Shown one piece after another: positions 17,300 through 28,961 of a stretch of DNA of 64,000 bases (position 1 is the stretch's first letter; each line of letters opens with the position of its first letter). A program made the translations under genes and the position numbers. The notes under the pieces were generated by a model that was given only the letters and a program-made list of their open reading frames with translations, made no database searches and was not told the origin of the DNA. The stretch is from Marinimicrobium hydrolyticum (GTDB lineage: Bacteria; Pseudomonadota; Gammaproteobacteria; Pseudomonadales; Cellvibrionaceae), in NCBI RefSeq assembly GCF_030848505.1, contig NZ_JAVDDU010000003.1, forward strand, positions 248,001-312,000, read 5' to 3'.

Positions 17300-18873
17300 G
17301 GGGCTCCAGGGGATTGGTAGTTCAGTTGTCGATGCGCCGAAACGATTCGCTCGATGTGCACTGCCACATGTTGCAGCCAACGGGCCACTTCCATTAATCC
17401 AACCCCCGTTTTTAACTCCAGATGGCCCTGAGCGATCTGCTGCATAGTCCGCTCACGAATTGCCTCCTCCTGCGCGGTAATCTCGGCCACAATCGCCGTT
17501 ACGTCCTCAGTCTCCATGGCCGTTTCGCGCTGCAATACATTCACTAACTGGCGCACAAGCTGCGCCGCCGTGCCCAATCCTTCCCGGTTGTGCAACGCCA
17601 TCTGTACGGACTTATTGCCACAGCGATCCAACAGTCGCTGCAAATGATCCACACTCTGAATTGCTGCCAATAGGCGCTCCCACTGGGTGCCCGAAGTGGC
17701 GTCCAGGTGAATGGAATCGATGTAATCCTTAATGTCGTTGAGTTCTTGCTCGTTATCCGTCAGTGACGTGGCCCGGGGCACATCCCCTAGAATGTAAGCC
17801 AGTTGCTGCGACACGGTATCGGCTTGAGCCAGCAGTACCTTCTGCACGGCGGTTAACGCCAGCTCCGGGAATTTAAGCAGCCCCCGGTCTAACACTTGCT
17901 GATAGCCGTAGGGTTTATCGGGAAACAAACGCTCAACCAAGCGCGCAAACTCTTTGACAAAAGGTAAGACCAGAGCGATACCGAGGAGATTGAAGGCGGT
18001 GTGGAATCCCACTAAGGCAAACTCGGCGTGCTGATACAGTCGGCCTGGCGAAAGCGACTCCCACAACCAGATATAGGGTGTGATCAAAAACAACGCAACG
18101 CTGCTGACAAACGTGTTGTAGAGCACATGAGAAAAGCCGGTGCGCCGTACGTGAATATTGCCACCGATGGTAGCGGCGGCGGCGGTAAAACTGGTGCCTA
18201 TGTTCATTCCCACCACCAGCGCGGCCGCCTGCTCGAACGATATGGCGCCGGTAAACACCGCCGTGAGCGCCGCCACAACACCGGCGCTTGAGGATTGCGT
18301 CAGTATGGTAAAGATGACCCCAATCAGCACCAACTGGAACTTGCCCCATAAGGTATCGGCAGGCAGGCGGGTAAAATCTACGTAGCCCTGCAGGCCGCTC
18401 ATGCCCTCCTGGAGGCCTGCAATACCGACGAAGATCAAGCCGAAGCCTGCCAGGGCGTAACCCACGCCCTTTAGGCGGCGTCCACCGAACAAGCGCATGA
18501 ACGCGCCGATAAAAACCAGCACTGTGGCTAGGGCGCCAAACTGAAATTTGAACCCCACCACCGTCACCAGCCAACCCGTAAACGTGGTCCCCAGTGCGGA
18601 GCCCAAAATAATGCTCAAAGCCTGATAAAAGCTCAGCAGACCAGCGCCCACAAAGCCCACGGTGGCAATTATGGTCGCCGTGGAGGATTGCAGCACCGCC
18701 GTGCCCAGCACACCCGTCAAGGCGCCGCTAAGCGGGCTACGGGTTACGCGCATTAATGATGTGCGAATGGCATCCCCCGCAGTGGCTTTGAGCCCTTCGG
18801 TCATAAGGGTCATACCCAGCAGGAACATGCCCAAGCCACCAAGTACTCCGACAATGACGACGGTCAACTCCAT
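17296..18873 (-). CDS. Na+/phosphate cotransporter family protein with PhoU-like C-terminus
   Basis: A 525-residue inner-membrane protein. The N-terminal two thirds contain the two inverted Na/Pi repeats, each with a Gln-Ser-Ser signature (GVLGTAVLQSSTATIIATVG and ILTQSSSAGVVAALTAVF), glycine-rich helices and NIGTSFTAAAATIGGN. The last 190 residues are alpha-helical and PhoU-like (LLAAIQSVDHLQRLLDRCGN). Likely sodium-driven phosphate uptake or efflux. The stop overlaps the ATG of the YgjP-type gene. Divergent from psd. Confidence 0.93.
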   Translation of the reverse strand: MELTVVIVGVLGGLGMFLLGMTLMTEGLKATAGDAIRTSLMRVTRSPLSGALTGVLGTAVLQSSTATIIATVGFVGAGLLSFYQALSIILGSALGTTFTGWLVTVVGFKFQFGALATVLVFIGAFMRLFGGRRLKGVGYALAGFGLIFVGIAGLQEGMSGLQGYVDFTRLPADTLWGKFQLVLIGVIFTILTQSSSAGVVAALTAVFTGAISFEQAAALVVGMNIGTSFTAAAATIGGNIHVRRTGFSHVLYNTFVSSVALFLITPYIWLWESLSPGRLYQHAEFALVGFHTAFNLLGIALVLPFVKEFARLVERLFPDKPYGYQQVLDRGLLKFPELALTAVQKVLLAQADTVSQQLAYILGDVPRATSLTDNEQELNDIKDYIDSIHLDATSGTQWERLLAAIQSVDHLQRLLDRCGNKSVQMALHNREGLGTAAQLVRQLVNVLQRETAMETEDVTAIVAEITAQEEAIRERTMQQIAQGHLELKTGVGLMEVARWLQHVAVHIERIVSAHRQLNYQSPGAP

Positions 18874-18924
18874 GGTGCGTTACCGCCTTCAAATTCAGCC
18901 CGCATGCCTACCTCTGTTATTGAA

Positions 18925-18953
18925 TTGTCACTCGCCGCGGGAGTGATTAAATT
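18925..18953 (+). promoter_or_regulatory. Predicted sigma-70 promoter of psd with internal dyad
   Basis: TTGTCA (18925-18930), a 17-base spacer and TAAATT (18948-18953) give a good sigma-70 promoter pointing at psd. The spacer region contains a dyad, TCACTC...GAGTGA (18928-18946), that could be an operator. A transcript starting near 18960 would exclude the far-upstream TTG start of psd. Confidence 0.5.
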
Positions 18954-18994
18954 TGCTACTATGGCGCCTGAAAACAACCCGGATGCTCAGTGTA

Positions 18995-19849
18995 ATGATC
19001 AAAGCCAAACTCTTTGCCCTACTACAGTATATCACTCCCCAGCACGCGCTCTCGCGCGCGGCCGGCTCCCTGGCGCGCTGCCGACGCCCTTGGGTAAAAA
19101 ATACCTTTATCGAATGGTTTATCAAGCGTTACGGCGTGGACATGTCCGAGGCTCTGGAGGAAAACCCCAGGGCTTACGCCTGCTTTAACGATTTTTTCAC
19201 CCGCCCACTAAAAGCGCATGCGCGACCAATCTGCTCAGAGCCCGGTGCGGTGGTCTGCCCGGCGGATGGTTTCATCAGTCAGTTGGGGGACATACAAGAG
19301 GGGCGTATCTTTCAAGCCAAGGGGCAAAGCTACAGCGCCCTGGAATTGTTGGGCGGCGACGAGACATTGGCTGCAGAGTTTACCGACGGCCACTTTGCCA
19401 CTGTGTATCTTTCGCCCCGTCACTACCACCGCGTACATATGCCACTGACTGGCCGCTTGCGCCGCATGCACGCCATCCCCGGCGATTTGTTTTCCGTGAA
19501 TACCGCCACCGCGAGCCAGGTTCCGCGCCTGTTCGCTCGCAACGAACGTGCGGTAGCGGTATTCGACACCGATGCGGGTCCCATGGCACTGGTGTTGGTG
19601 GGCGCAATGATCGTAGCGGGTATTGATACGGTTTGGGCGGAAGACGTGACGCCGGCCAAAGGCAGCATTGCAACTACCGACTACTCCGGCTCAGAGGCAA
19701 TTGAACTGGCGACCGGGCAGGAAATGGGGCGTTTCAAGCTGGGCTCCACAGTGATTGTGCTGTTCCCGAAAGGCCGAGTGGAGTGGGATGCGGCTTACCT
19801 GGCGGAATCCGTAACAGTAATGGGCGAGAAACTGGGCCGAGTGGTGTAA
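18995..19849 (+). CDS. psd: Phosphatidylserine decarboxylase proenzyme
   Basis: Makes phosphatidylethanolamine from phosphatidylserine at the inner membrane. The 284-residue proenzyme contains [10 protein letters not shown], the catalytic-region motif [13 protein letters not shown], and the self-cleavage site [11 protein letters not shown] (Leu-Gly-Ser-Thr; Gly250/Ser251), where the Ser becomes the pyruvoyl group. I chose ATG 18995 because the protein then starts like known Psd, about eight residues before LQYITPQ. ATG 18983 is possible, and TTG 18953 is unlikely as it falls in the predicted promoter. Ribosome sites are weak for all. It converges with the HD-GYP gene with 11 bases between stops. 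Confidence 0.95.
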   Translation: MIKAKLFALLQYITPQHALSRAAGSLARCRRPWVKNTFIEWFIKRYGVDMSEALEENPRAYACFNDFFTRPLKAHARPICSEPGAVVCPADGFISQLGDIQEGRIFQAKGQSYSALELLGGDETLAAEFTDGHFATVYLSPRHYHRVHMPLTGRLRRMHAIPGDLFSVNTATASQVPRLFARNERAVAVFDTDAGPMALVLVGAMIVAGIDTVWAEDVTPAKGSIATTDYSGSEAIELATGQEMGRFKLGSTVIVLFPKGRVEWDAAYLAESVTVMGEKLGRVV

Positions 19850-19860
19850 CGGTAGGGCCG

Positions 19861-21231
19861 TCAGTGGTACCAGCGGCCCAGTAATGAGAAAAGTCCTGAC
19901 TTTTCTTTTTTCAGTAAATAGCTGTCTCTGATTCCCGCGATATCCACGTCGTAAGTGCCCGGTTCCAAGTCCCGGGCAATCTCGATTTTCTCCACTTCGT
20001 AGCGGGTTTTCTTACCGGAATCCAACAGCGCTTGCTTGCGTTTGTCATCCTCGGACAGATCGAGCAACTGGTGCTTGGGCAAAGGCTCTTTAACCGCATC
20101 AAGCACCAACATAACTTTGGGCTTCAAGCGCCGATCAAAATTTTGTTCCACCACCACACCCACTTCTCCGGTACTCAACTCCACCAAAGTCCCGGTGGGA
20201 TAAAGCCCGATGGCACGTATGAATTCCACCACCAGCTCTTCTTGAAACTGGGTGTTTCGCAAATCGTACAGTCTGGAAACGGCTTTAGAGGGTGCTATGG
20301 GCTGGTGGGCACCTCGCGGGTTGGTGACATTGTCATAAAAGGTCACTACGCCGGCAATTTTGCCCAGCAAGGGGATTTTGTCTCCCTGCAAATGCTGGGG
20401 AAAGCCGCTGCCGTTGAGGCGTTCGCAGTGGGTTTTCACCACGCTGATTACCCGCGGCTCCACGCCCGGCGTGTTGCGCAAAATCTCCACGCCGTGGTCC
20501 ACAAATGTTTCGTACAGTTTTGTCTCTTCGGGGGTCCGCTCAGCCTTAGCCAGCAGCGATTGGTCGAGTTTGACCTTACCCACATCTTTTAACAGAACAC
20601 CCAGCGCCAGCACATCCAAATCCCGCTTGGGCAGACCAATATGGCGCCCAAACAAGATCGCCCATACCGACGAGCGAATGGCATGGCTATACGTATATTC
20701 GTCCTTTTCCTGAATTCGGGATAACCACGTAAAGGCGTCTGGATTACGCAGAACGCTGTCTACCATATCGCTGGCCAGGCGCTTGGTTTCAGTGATCGGC
20801 ACCCGGTGCAACTCATTGCTGCCCAAGTATTCCAGCACCTCGCCCACAGCATGGTACACATTTTGATGTAACTGCTTGGCCCTGCGGATTTCTTTTTTCA
20901 GAGGTTTAACGTGAGTGTAGAGATTGCGATGTATGCGCAGCGGCGCCACTTTGACGTTTACCGGCGCGGTTTTATTTTCCCGGGCGGTTATGCGGTTCTT
21001 GAGGGTATCGGGCGCAAGGGTTTTGAGGTTAGCCGCCACAGGCGCGCGGCCGCGCATCACATCGATATAAACGTGGCGACAGATGGTTTTTAGCTGCTTG
21101 ATTTCTTCCAAATCGCGGATATAGAAACCCTGCAACGGGAAAGGCGTTTGATTCCACGGCCGATCCAGCCCTGAAACATACATGCCTACCGTCACTTCAT
21201 TGACGTCCAGCTTAACCTGTTTAATGCCCAC
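19861..21231 (-). CDS. DUF3391 / HD-GYP domain protein with altered HD motif
   Basis: A 456-residue cytoplasmic protein: an N-terminal DUF3391 domain (VKLDVNEVTVGMYVSGLDRP, about 5-100), a helical linker, and an HD-GYP domain (about 170-370). The GYP loop is present as NGSGFPQHLQGDKIPLLGKI. The core motif, however, reads LGVLLKDVGKVKLD, with Lys (codon AAA) where the metal-binding His of HD normally stands, and HHE is HCE. c-di-GMP hydrolysis may therefore be lost or changed and it may act as a receptor. The GTG at 21231 is supported by GAGGAA about 6 bases upstream; a longer frame to 21282 lacks this. Confidence 0.9.
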   Translation of the reverse strand: MGIKQVKLDVNEVTVGMYVSGLDRPWNQTPFPLQGFYIRDLEEIKQLKTICRHVYIDVMRGRAPVAANLKTLAPDTLKNRITARENKTAPVNVKVAPLRIHRNLYTHVKPLKKEIRRAKQLHQNVYHAVGEVLEYLGSNELHRVPITETKRLASDMVDSVLRNPDAFTWLSRIQEKDEYTYSHAIRSSVWAILFGRHIGLPKRDLDVLALGVLLKDVGKVKLDQSLLAKAERTPEETKLYETFVDHGVEILRNTPGVEPRVISVVKTHCERLNGSGFPQHLQGDKIPLLGKIAGVVTFYDNVTNPRGAHQPIAPSKAVSRLYDLRNTQFQEELVVEFIRAIGLYPTGTLVELSTGEVGVVVEQNFDRRLKPKVMLVLDAVKEPLPKHQLLDLSEDDKRKQALLDSGKKTRYEVEKIEIARDLEPGTYDVDIAGIRDSYLLKKEKSGLFSLLGRWYH

Positions 21232-21371
21232 CGTGGTTCCTCGCACCGTCAGTCTGACGCACCAACTCCATCTATGACGCAAGTCTAGTCAAATATTGAA
21301 CAGTACACCATAGGGCGAAAAGGCGCCAGAGGCCTTATGGGCCGTGCGTTGGGGCTACTTAACAGTCAGCT

Positions 21372-22436
21372 TTATTCGTGATACTGAGAGGAAAGATCGT
21401 GCACCGCGCGGATAAATGCGCCAGCGTGCTCCGGATCAACCTCTGGTGTAATGCCGTGCCCCAAATTGAACACGTGGCCACTACCCTGACCATAAGCATT
21501 GAGTATCGCCCCGACCTCCGCGCGAATGCGCTCTGGCTTGGCGTAAAGAATTGTGGGGTCCATATTACCCTGCAAGGCCACCCGGGTACCGACGCGCGCG
21601 CGCGCCTGGCCGATATCCGTGGTCCAGTCCAAGCCCAGAGCCTCAGCACCAGTGTCGGCCATCAACTCCAGCCATTGCCCACCGCCTTTAGTGAACAAAA
21701 TCAGTGGCACGCGGCGGCCTTCGTGCTCTCGCAGCAAACCGTGCGCAATCTGCTGAAGATAGCGCAGTGAAAATTCCTGATACGCACTGTGGGAGAGGGC
21801 GCCCCCCCAGGTATCAAAAATCTGTACCGCCTGGGCGCCAGCGCGAATCTGAGCATTCAGATACGCGATGACGGAACGAGCCAGAACATCCAACAGCTGG
21901 TGCATCAGTTCCGGTTGGTTGTAGAGCATTTGTTTGGCGCGGCGGAAGTCGCGGCTGGAACCGCCTTCGATCATGTAAGTGGCCAAGGTCCAAGGGCTAC
22001 CGGAAAAACCAATCAGCGGCACTCGCCCGTTAAGTTCTCTGCGGATGGTTTTCACGGCATCCACTACATAGGACAAATCGGTGTTTGGGTCGGTTACCTT
22101 TAGAGCCCGAATATCCGCCTCGGTGCGTACGGGCTTACGAAATTTCGGTCCTTCGCCGGCTTCAAAATACAGGCCCAAGCCCATGGCGTCCGGAATGGTG
22201 AGAATGTCGGAAAACAGAATTGCGGCATCTAGCGGATAGCGTTCCAGGGGCTGCAATGTAACCTCACAAGCCATGTCTGGATTGCCACACAGCCCCATAA
22301 AGTCACCAGCCCGCTCGCGGCTAGCGCGGTATTCCGGCAGGTATCGACCGGCTTGGCGCATCATCCAAACGGGCGTTACGTCGACAGGTTCGCGCAACAA
22401 GGCGCGTAAAAAGCGGTCGTTTTTAAGCTCGGTCAT
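21372..22436 (-). CDS. hemE: Uroporphyrinogen decarboxylase
   Basis: Decarboxylates uroporphyrinogen III to coproporphyrinogen III in heme biosynthesis. The 354-residue length is standard. The N-terminus carries the signature [16 protein letters not shown], which holds the substrate-binding Arg residues, followed by [17 protein letters not shown] and the conserved [18 protein letters not shown] and [11 protein letters not shown]. The C-terminal [20 protein letters not shown] is diagnostic. It lies downstream of gltD on the same strand, with a hairpin in the 114-base gap. Confidence 0.98.
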   Translation of the reverse strand: MTELKNDRFLRALLREPVDVTPVWMMRQAGRYLPEYRASRERAGDFMGLCGNPDMACEVTLQPLERYPLDAAILFSDILTIPDAMGLGLYFEAGEGPKFRKPVRTEADIRALKVTDPNTDLSYVVDAVKTIRRELNGRVPLIGFSGSPWTLATYMIEGGSSRDFRRAKQMLYNQPELMHQLLDVLARSVIAYLNAQIRAGAQAVQIFDTWGGALSHSAYQEFSLRYLQQIAHGLLREHEGRRVPLILFTKGGGQWLELMADTGAEALGLDWTTDIGQARARVGTRVALQGNMDPTILYAKPERIRAEVGAILNAYGQGSGHVFNLGHGITPEVDPEHAGAFIRAVHDLSSQYHE

Positions 22437-22521
22437 GATAGTCGCTTAAGATGGTAAGTGAATAAGTAGGGAGCGGCCCAAGAGCCAGCCGCGCGCCCTG
22501 AAAGATGTGCCAGAAGATGGC

Positions 22522-22540
22522 GGTGGGCCCGAGGCCCACC
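22522..22540 (-). terminator. GC-rich hairpin between gltD and hemE
   Basis: GGTGGGCC and GGCCCACC form an 8-bp stem with a 3-base loop, 11 bases after the gltD stop. No T-tract follows on the minus strand. It may mark the end of the gltBD transcript by partial termination or protect the 3' end from exonucleases. Confidence 0.5.
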
Positions 22541-22550
22541 TGATTATGCA

Positions 22551-24032
<1,482 letters not shown>

Positions 24033-24037
24033 TTAAA

Positions 24038-24054
24038 GGCGGCCTTAGGCCGCC
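24038..24054 (-). terminator. GC-rich hairpin between gltB and gltD
   Basis: GGCGGCC and GGCCGCC form a 7-bp stem with a 3-base loop. On the minus strand it is followed by TTTAAAAAC, so the T-run is short. Partial termination here would lower gltD relative to gltB. Confidence 0.5.
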
Positions 24055-24067
24055 ATGGGATACAGTC

Positions 24068-27000
24068 TTACTCGCTGCGCTGCTTCACGGTGTTTAACAG
24101 CCCCGGCAAGCTCGCCGCTTTGGGCTTCACCAGCCAGAACTTACCGACAAAATCATCGTAGTTCGACAGCAGCTCCTGCCCCCATTCACTTTCTGTTTCC
24201 TGAACGAACTCCTCAATCACGCCACGCAAGTGATTACGATGAGCCTCCAGGGATTCACTGTCAACGCGATAGATTTCCACCAGCTCGCGGTTGTAACGAT
24301 CCACGAAATGATTATCTTCGTCGTAGACGTAGGCAAAACCACCGGTCATGCCAGCGCCGAAGTTCAGGCCGGTTTTGCCCAGCACAGTCACCACACCACC
24401 GGTCATGTATTCGCAGCAATGGTCGCCCGCGCCCTCTACAACCACGTGGGCGCCGGAGTTGCGCACACCGCAGCGTTCACCGGCCGCACCAGCGGCAAAC
24501 AGCTTACCGCCCGTGGCGCCGTAGAGGCAGGTGTTGCCCATAATGCTGGTCTGGTTAGACTTAAAGGTGGAATTGCGCGGCGGACGCAGCACCAGTTTGC
24601 CGCCGGCCATGCCTTTACCCACATAGTCGTTGGCATCACCTTCCAGGTACATGTGTAAGCCGCCAGCATTCCAGACGCCGAAGCTCTGTCCGGCCACGCC
24701 GGTCAGCTTGAGGGTGATCGGAGTATCCGCCATACCCTGGTTGCCGTGCCGCTTGGCAATTTCACCACTGAGGCGTGCACCAATGGAGCGATCACAGTTG
24801 GTTACGGTGAACTCGAACTCACCACCGGTTTTACCATCGATGGCGGGCAGCACCGCTTTGACGATTTCCTCGGCCTTCTCACCCTTGTCAAAGGGCAGGT
24901 TGCGCGCCACACCACACAGCTGTGGCTTGGTTTGTAGGAAGTCGTCAGTGTGAATAATACGGCTCAAATCCAGCAATTGTTGTTTACTGGTTTGACCCTC
25001 AATGGCCTCCAGCAGATCGACGCGACCCACCAGCTCGGACAGGCTACGCATGCCCAGACTGGCCAGCAACTCACGGGTTTCTTCGGCAACGAACTTGAAG
25101 AAGTTCATGGCCATTTCCACGGTGCCAATGTAATGGTCACTGCGCAGCTTGTCGTTCTGAGTCGCGACACCAGTGGCGCAGTTATTGAGGTGGCAGATAC
25201 GCAAGTATTTACATCCCAGAGCGACCATGGGTGCAGTCCCGAAGCCGAAGCTTTCAGCACCCAGCATGGCCGCTTTGACAACGTCCAAACCGGTTTTCAA
25301 ACCACCATCGGTTTGCACACGCACTTTGTCGCGCAGGTCGTTGGCGCGCAGGGTTTGGTGTGTTTCCGACAGACCCAGCTCCCAAGGCGAACCCGCGTAG
25401 CGAATCGACGTGAGCGGACTGGCGGCGGTGCCACCGTCATAACCGGAAATGGTGATCAAATCCGCGTATGCTTTGGCGACACCCGCGGCGATAGTACCCA
25501 CGCCGGGACGCGAAACCAGTTTCACGGAAACCAGAGCATCCGGATTGACCTGCTTCAGGTCATAAATAAGCTGCGCCAAATCTTCGATGGAATAAATATC
25601 GTGATGCGGCGGCGGTGAAATTAGAGTCACACCGGGCGTTGAGTAACGCAGCCGCGCGATAAGCTCATTTACCTTACCGCCGGGCAACTGACCACCTTCA
25701 CCCGGTTTTGCGCCCTGGGCCACTTTGATCTGCAGCACTTCGGCATTAACCAGGTAATGAGGTGTGACACCGAAACGGCCCGAAGCGATCTGCTTAATCT
25801 TGGACATTTTCGGAGTGCCGTAACGCACCGGATCTTCGCCGCCTTCACCGCTGTTGGAGCGACCGCCGAGCCGGTTCATGGCTTCCGCCAGCGCCTCGTG
25901 AGCTTCGGGCGACAAGGCGCCCAAAGACATACCCGCGGAGTCGAAGCGCTTGATGATTTCTTCCAGCGGCTCCACTTCGCTGAGGGGAATGGGCTTAGCC
26001 ACGCCCTCGCGTACTTTCAGCAGGTCGCGCAGGGTCGCTACTGGACGCTGGTTCACCAAGCCGGAGTAGTCCCGCCACAGGGCGTAGTCGCCGGTTTGTA
26101 CAGCCCGCTGCAAGGTTTGGATGACGTCCGGGTTAAAGGCGTGATACTCCTGCCCGTGTACATACTTGAGCAAGCCACCTTGCACGATGGGCTTACGAGC
26201 CTGCCACGCGGTTTTCGCCAGGATTTTTTGATCCGCCTCCAACTCTTCGAAGCCGGCGCCTTTGATGCGCGACGGGGTACCGGCAAAGCACAGATCCACA
26301 ACGTCATCAGCCAGGCCCACGGCTTCAAACAATTGCGCGCCCCGATAGGAGGTGATCGTGGAAATCCCCATCTTGGAGAGAATTTTCAGCAAGCCTTTGT
26401 TCACGCCCTTGCGGTAGCCCTTGTACGCCTGATCCGTGTCCAGCAATAGCTCGCCAGTTTCGATCAGGTGATTAAGCACGAAATAACTGAGGAACGGGTA
26501 GACCGCCGTTGCACCGTAACCAATAAGCGCGGCAATTTGATGCGAGTCGCGAGCGGTGCCGGTTTCCACAATGATATTGGCATCACAGCGATGGCCGCTG
26601 TGAGTCAGGTGGTGATGCACAGCACCCGTCGCCAATAGCGCGTGTATCGGCAACTGGCCTTTTTCCACACCATTGTCGCTCAACACCAGCAACACTTTGC
26701 CACTGTGCACGGCGGCTTCGGCACGCTGACACAAGTCGACAATCGCTTGCTGCAAACTCGTTTGTTCTGGATCGTAAGCCAAAGACAGGCGCTCAGCTTC
26801 GTAGCCGGGGCGCTGCACGTCCAGCAAAGCCCGGAATTTGGCCGGGGAAAGCACGGGCGATGTCAGAATCAACCGGTCAGCGTGCTCTTCGGTTTCTTCG
26901 TATACGGATAGCTCGCGCCCCAGACACGTCTCCAGGGACATAACAATCGCTTCGCGCAGCGGATCAATTGCCGGGTTGGTCACCTGCGCAAACTGCTGAC

Positions 27001-28522
27001 GGAAGTAGTCGTACAAAGAGCGCTGAGTGCGCGACAGCACCGCCATGGGCGTATCGTCACCCATGGAGCCAACCGCTTCCTGGCCACCTTCGGCCAGCGG
27101 ACGAATGACTTGATCACGCTCCTCAAAACTGACCTGATACAGCTTCATGTAAGCTTTCAGCTGATCATCGCTCAAGCCGTTTTCCGCCACGTCCAGATCT
27201 AACGTGGATTCGAGCCGCAAAGCCTTGGCCTTCAACCAAGCTTTGTAGGGCTGGCGCCCCTTGAGCTGCTCGTCGATGTCTTTGGTGTGGTAAAGCTGAC
27301 CGGTTTCGGTGTCCACGGACAGCATTTGGCCTGGCCCCAGGCGCCCTTTGGCCACCACGTCTTCGGGCTTGTAGCTATACACACCCACTTCAGAGGCAAC
27401 GGTGATGATATCGTCGTTGGTGATAACCCAGCGAGACGGACGCAAACCGTTACGATCCAGCGTACAAACGGCGTAACGGCCATCGGTAATCACCAAGCCA
27501 GCCGGACCATCCCAGGGCTCCACATGCATGGAGTTGTATTCGTAGAAAGCGCGCAGCTCCGGGTCCATGTGCTCGACGTTTTGCCAGGCCGGCGGCACCA
27601 GCATGCGCACGGCCCGATGCAGCTCAATGCCACCCGTAGTGAGTACTTCCAACATATTGTCCAGACTGGAGGAGTCCGAACCCTCGCGATTGACCAGGGG
27701 CGCCACCCGCTCCAGATCCGGCAGTAACGGCGTGCTGAACTTGGAGGTGCGCGCCACTGACCAGTTGCGGTTGCCCATGACCGTGTTGATCTCGCCGTTG
27801 TGCGCGAGCATGCGGAAGGGCTGCGCCAGAGGCCACTTGGGCAAAGTGTTGGTGGAAAAACGCTGGTGAAACACGCAGATAGCGGTTTCCAGGCGCGGGT
27901 CAGCCAGGTCAGCAAAGAAACGCGGCAGATCCACAGGCATCATCAGGCCTTTATAGGAAATCACACCCGTGCTCAGGCTGGCCATATAAAAGGATTTGTC
28001 TTTGGCCAAGCGCTGTTCAACCCGGCGACGGGCGATAAACAGGCGCGCATTAAGCTGATCAAGCGGCAGATCGGGGGTATTATTCACGAAGAAGTGATTG
28101 AAAACTGGCAGAGACTCCAAGGCGATAGGGCCTAGACAACTGCTGTCCACAGGCACTTCACGCCAGCCGGCCAAGGTCAGCTCCTGAGCGGAAATCTCTT
28201 CAGTAATCACCTGACGCGCTTGCTCGGCGGCAGCCGCATCGGTGCTCAGCATCACTGAGCCCACACCGTAAAGATCGGTTAGCTCCGCATCGCAGACCTC
28301 TTTGGCCACGGTGCGCATAAAACCATCGGGCATTTGCAGCAAGAGACCGCAGCCATCACCGGTTTTGCCATCAGCGGCAATACCACCCCTGTGCGTCATA
28401 CAGGTCAAGGATTCTATGGCAGTCTGCAACAGGCGATGACTGGCTTTACCCTTCAAGTGGGCGATCAAGCCAAAACCGCAGTTGTCTTTAAACTCATCTA
28501 AGCTGTAGAGGCCCGTCGTCAT
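24068..28522 (-). CDS. gltB: Glutamate synthase [NADPH] large subunit
   Basis: The 1484-residue catalytic subunit of GOGAT. After a short propeptide of 14 residues, Cys15 ([19 protein letters not shown]) is the class II glutaminase nucleophile. The FMN-binding synthase domain lies at about 850-1210, with [27 protein letters not shown] and the [3Fe-4S] cluster cysteines in [20 protein letters not shown]. The C-terminal GxGxG beta-helix is at about 1240-1430 ([31 protein letters not shown]). It is transcribed with gltD. The 5' leader contains a terminator-like hairpin. Confidence 0.98.
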   Translation of the reverse strand: MTTGLYSLDEFKDNCGFGLIAHLKGKASHRLLQTAIESLTCMTHRGGIAADGKTGDGCGLLLQMPDGFMRTVAKEVCDAELTDLYGVGSVMLSTDAAAAEQARQVITEEISAQELTLAGWREVPVDSSCLGPIALESLPVFNHFFVNNTPDLPLDQLNARLFIARRRVEQRLAKDKSFYMASLSTGVISYKGLMMPVDLPRFFADLADPRLETAICVFHQRFSTNTLPKWPLAQPFRMLAHNGEINTVMGNRNWSVARTSKFSTPLLPDLERVAPLVNREGSDSSSLDNMLEVLTTGGIELHRAVRMLVPPAWQNVEHMDPELRAFYEYNSMHVEPWDGPAGLVITDGRYAVCTLDRNGLRPSRWVITNDDIITVASEVGVYSYKPEDVVAKGRLGPGQMLSVDTETGQLYHTKDIDEQLKGRQPYKAWLKAKALRLESTLDLDVAENGLSDDQLKAYMKLYQVSFEERDQVIRPLAEGGQEAVGSMGDDTPMAVLSRTQRSLYDYFRQQFAQVTNPAIDPLREAIVMSLETCLGRELSVYEETEEHADRLILTSPVLSPAKFRALLDVQRPGYEAERLSLAYDPEQTSLQQAIVDLCQRAEAAVHSGKVLLVLSDNGVEKGQLPIHALLATGAVHHHLTHSGHRCDANIIVETGTARDSHQIAALIGYGATAVYPFLSYFVLNHLIETGELLLDTDQAYKGYRKGVNKGLLKILSKMGISTITSYRGAQLFEAVGLADDVVDLCFAGTPSRIKGAGFEELEADQKILAKTAWQARKPIVQGGLLKYVHGQEYHAFNPDVIQTLQRAVQTGDYALWRDYSGLVNQRPVATLRDLLKVREGVAKPIPLSEVEPLEEIIKRFDSAGMSLGALSPEAHEALAEAMNRLGGRSNSGEGGEDPVRYGTPKMSKIKQIASGRFGVTPHYLVNAEVLQIKVAQGAKPGEGGQLPGGKVNELIARLRYSTPGVTLISPPPHHDIYSIEDLAQLIYDLKQVNPDALVSVKLVSRPGVGTIAAGVAKAYADLITISGYDGGTAASPLTSIRYAGSPWELGLSETHQTLRANDLRDKVRVQTDGGLKTGLDVVKAAMLGAESFGFGTAPMVALGCKYLRICHLNNCATGVATQNDKLRSDHYIGTVEMAMNFFKFVAEETRELLASLGMRSLSELVGRVDLLEAIEGQTSKQQLLDLSRIIHTDDFLQTKPQLCGVARNLPFDKGEKAEEIVKAVLPAIDGKTGGEFEFTVTNCDRSIGARLSGEIAKRHGNQGMADTPITLKLTGVAGQSFGVWNAGGLHMYLEGDANDYVGKGMAGGKLVLRPPRNSTFKSNQTSIMGNTCLYGATGGKLFAAGAAGERCGVRNSGAHVVVEGAGDHCCEYMTGGVVTVLGKTGLNFGAGMTGGFAYVYDEDNHFVDRYNRELVEIYRVDSESLEAHRNHLRGVIEEFVQETESEWGQELLSNYDDFVGKFWLVKPKAASLPGLLNTVKQRSE

Positions 28523-28579
28523 ACGTCGTCTCTCTTGATACCTGTCAAATGGGGTTTGTGAATTAGGTCACACCCAGAC

Positions 28580-28604
28580 AAAAAAGCCCCTACACAAAGG
28601 GGCT
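28580..28604 (-). terminator. Intrinsic terminator-like hairpin in the gltB leader
   Basis: On the minus strand AGCCCC, an 8-base loop and GGGGCT are followed by a run of T (28580-28585 read as A on +). This is a classic intrinsic terminator shape placed about 57 bases upstream of the gltB ATG and just downstream of the predicted gltB promoter. No minus-strand gene upstream needs it, so an attenuator or a short leader RNA is likely. Confidence 0.65.
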
Positions 28605-28621
28605 GGGCAAATGGGCGCAGA

Positions 28622-28650
28622 ATATTACCCGGTCACAGGCGCTTTGGCAA
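28622..28650 (-). promoter_or_regulatory. Predicted sigma-70 promoter of gltBD
   Basis: Read on the minus strand, TTGCCA (28645-28650), a 17-base spacer and TAATAT (28622-28627) form a strong sigma-70 promoter. Transcription would start near 28615 and meet the terminator-like hairpin about 10 bases later. TTGACA at 28543-28548 is too close to the gltB start to serve. Confidence 0.6.
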
Positions 28651-28823
28651 GGCGGCGCGACTGTAACGCGTCAGACTAGACACCAAAAACCGTCAAAAAT
28701 GGGGGCAAATGTCACGAACAGCAACGAAAGGGCGCGAACATCATCCGATTACTTTCAGTCATACTGGATCACCAAAACAGTAAACTGAGGCGCGTGCGAA
28801 TAGCTCAAGTAGACTCCTAAAGT

Positions 28824-28852
28824 ACCACATTCTCCCCCAAACCTCCTATAAT
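28824..28852 (+). promoter_or_regulatory. Possible promoter of the Ig-like lipoprotein gene
   Basis: A perfect TATAAT stands at 28847-28852; the hexamer 17 bases upstream (ACCACA) matches -35 poorly. The implied 5' untranslated region is about 100 bases. Confidence 0.35.
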
Positions 28853-28961
28853 CAACTATGCGCCACGGAAGCCAGCGCCCCGCCGGCCTTTATATGCGCC
28901 AACTTATGGACTACTGTTGAACAGTGGAACAATAAATAGAACGGTAAATCAGGACGACTCC

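Larger units (their letters stand above)
28523..28961. other. Divergent intergenic region between gltB and the Ig-like lipoprotein gene
   Basis: A 439-base gap with no convincing gene. It holds the gltB leader hairpin and promoter, and further right an A/T-rich stretch with a TATAAT for the lipoprotein gene. A short palindrome, ACTGTT-G-AACAGT (28913-28925), lies 37 bases upstream of the lipoprotein ATG and could be an operator. No RNA gene was recognised. Confidence 0.6.

Noticed and set aside
18953-18994. TTG at 18953 as start of psd
   Set aside because: It coincides with the predicted -10 box and would add residues not expected for Psd.
28543-28548. TTGACA (minus strand) as the gltB promoter
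   Set aside because: Its -10 box would fall inside the gltB ribosome site or coding sequence.
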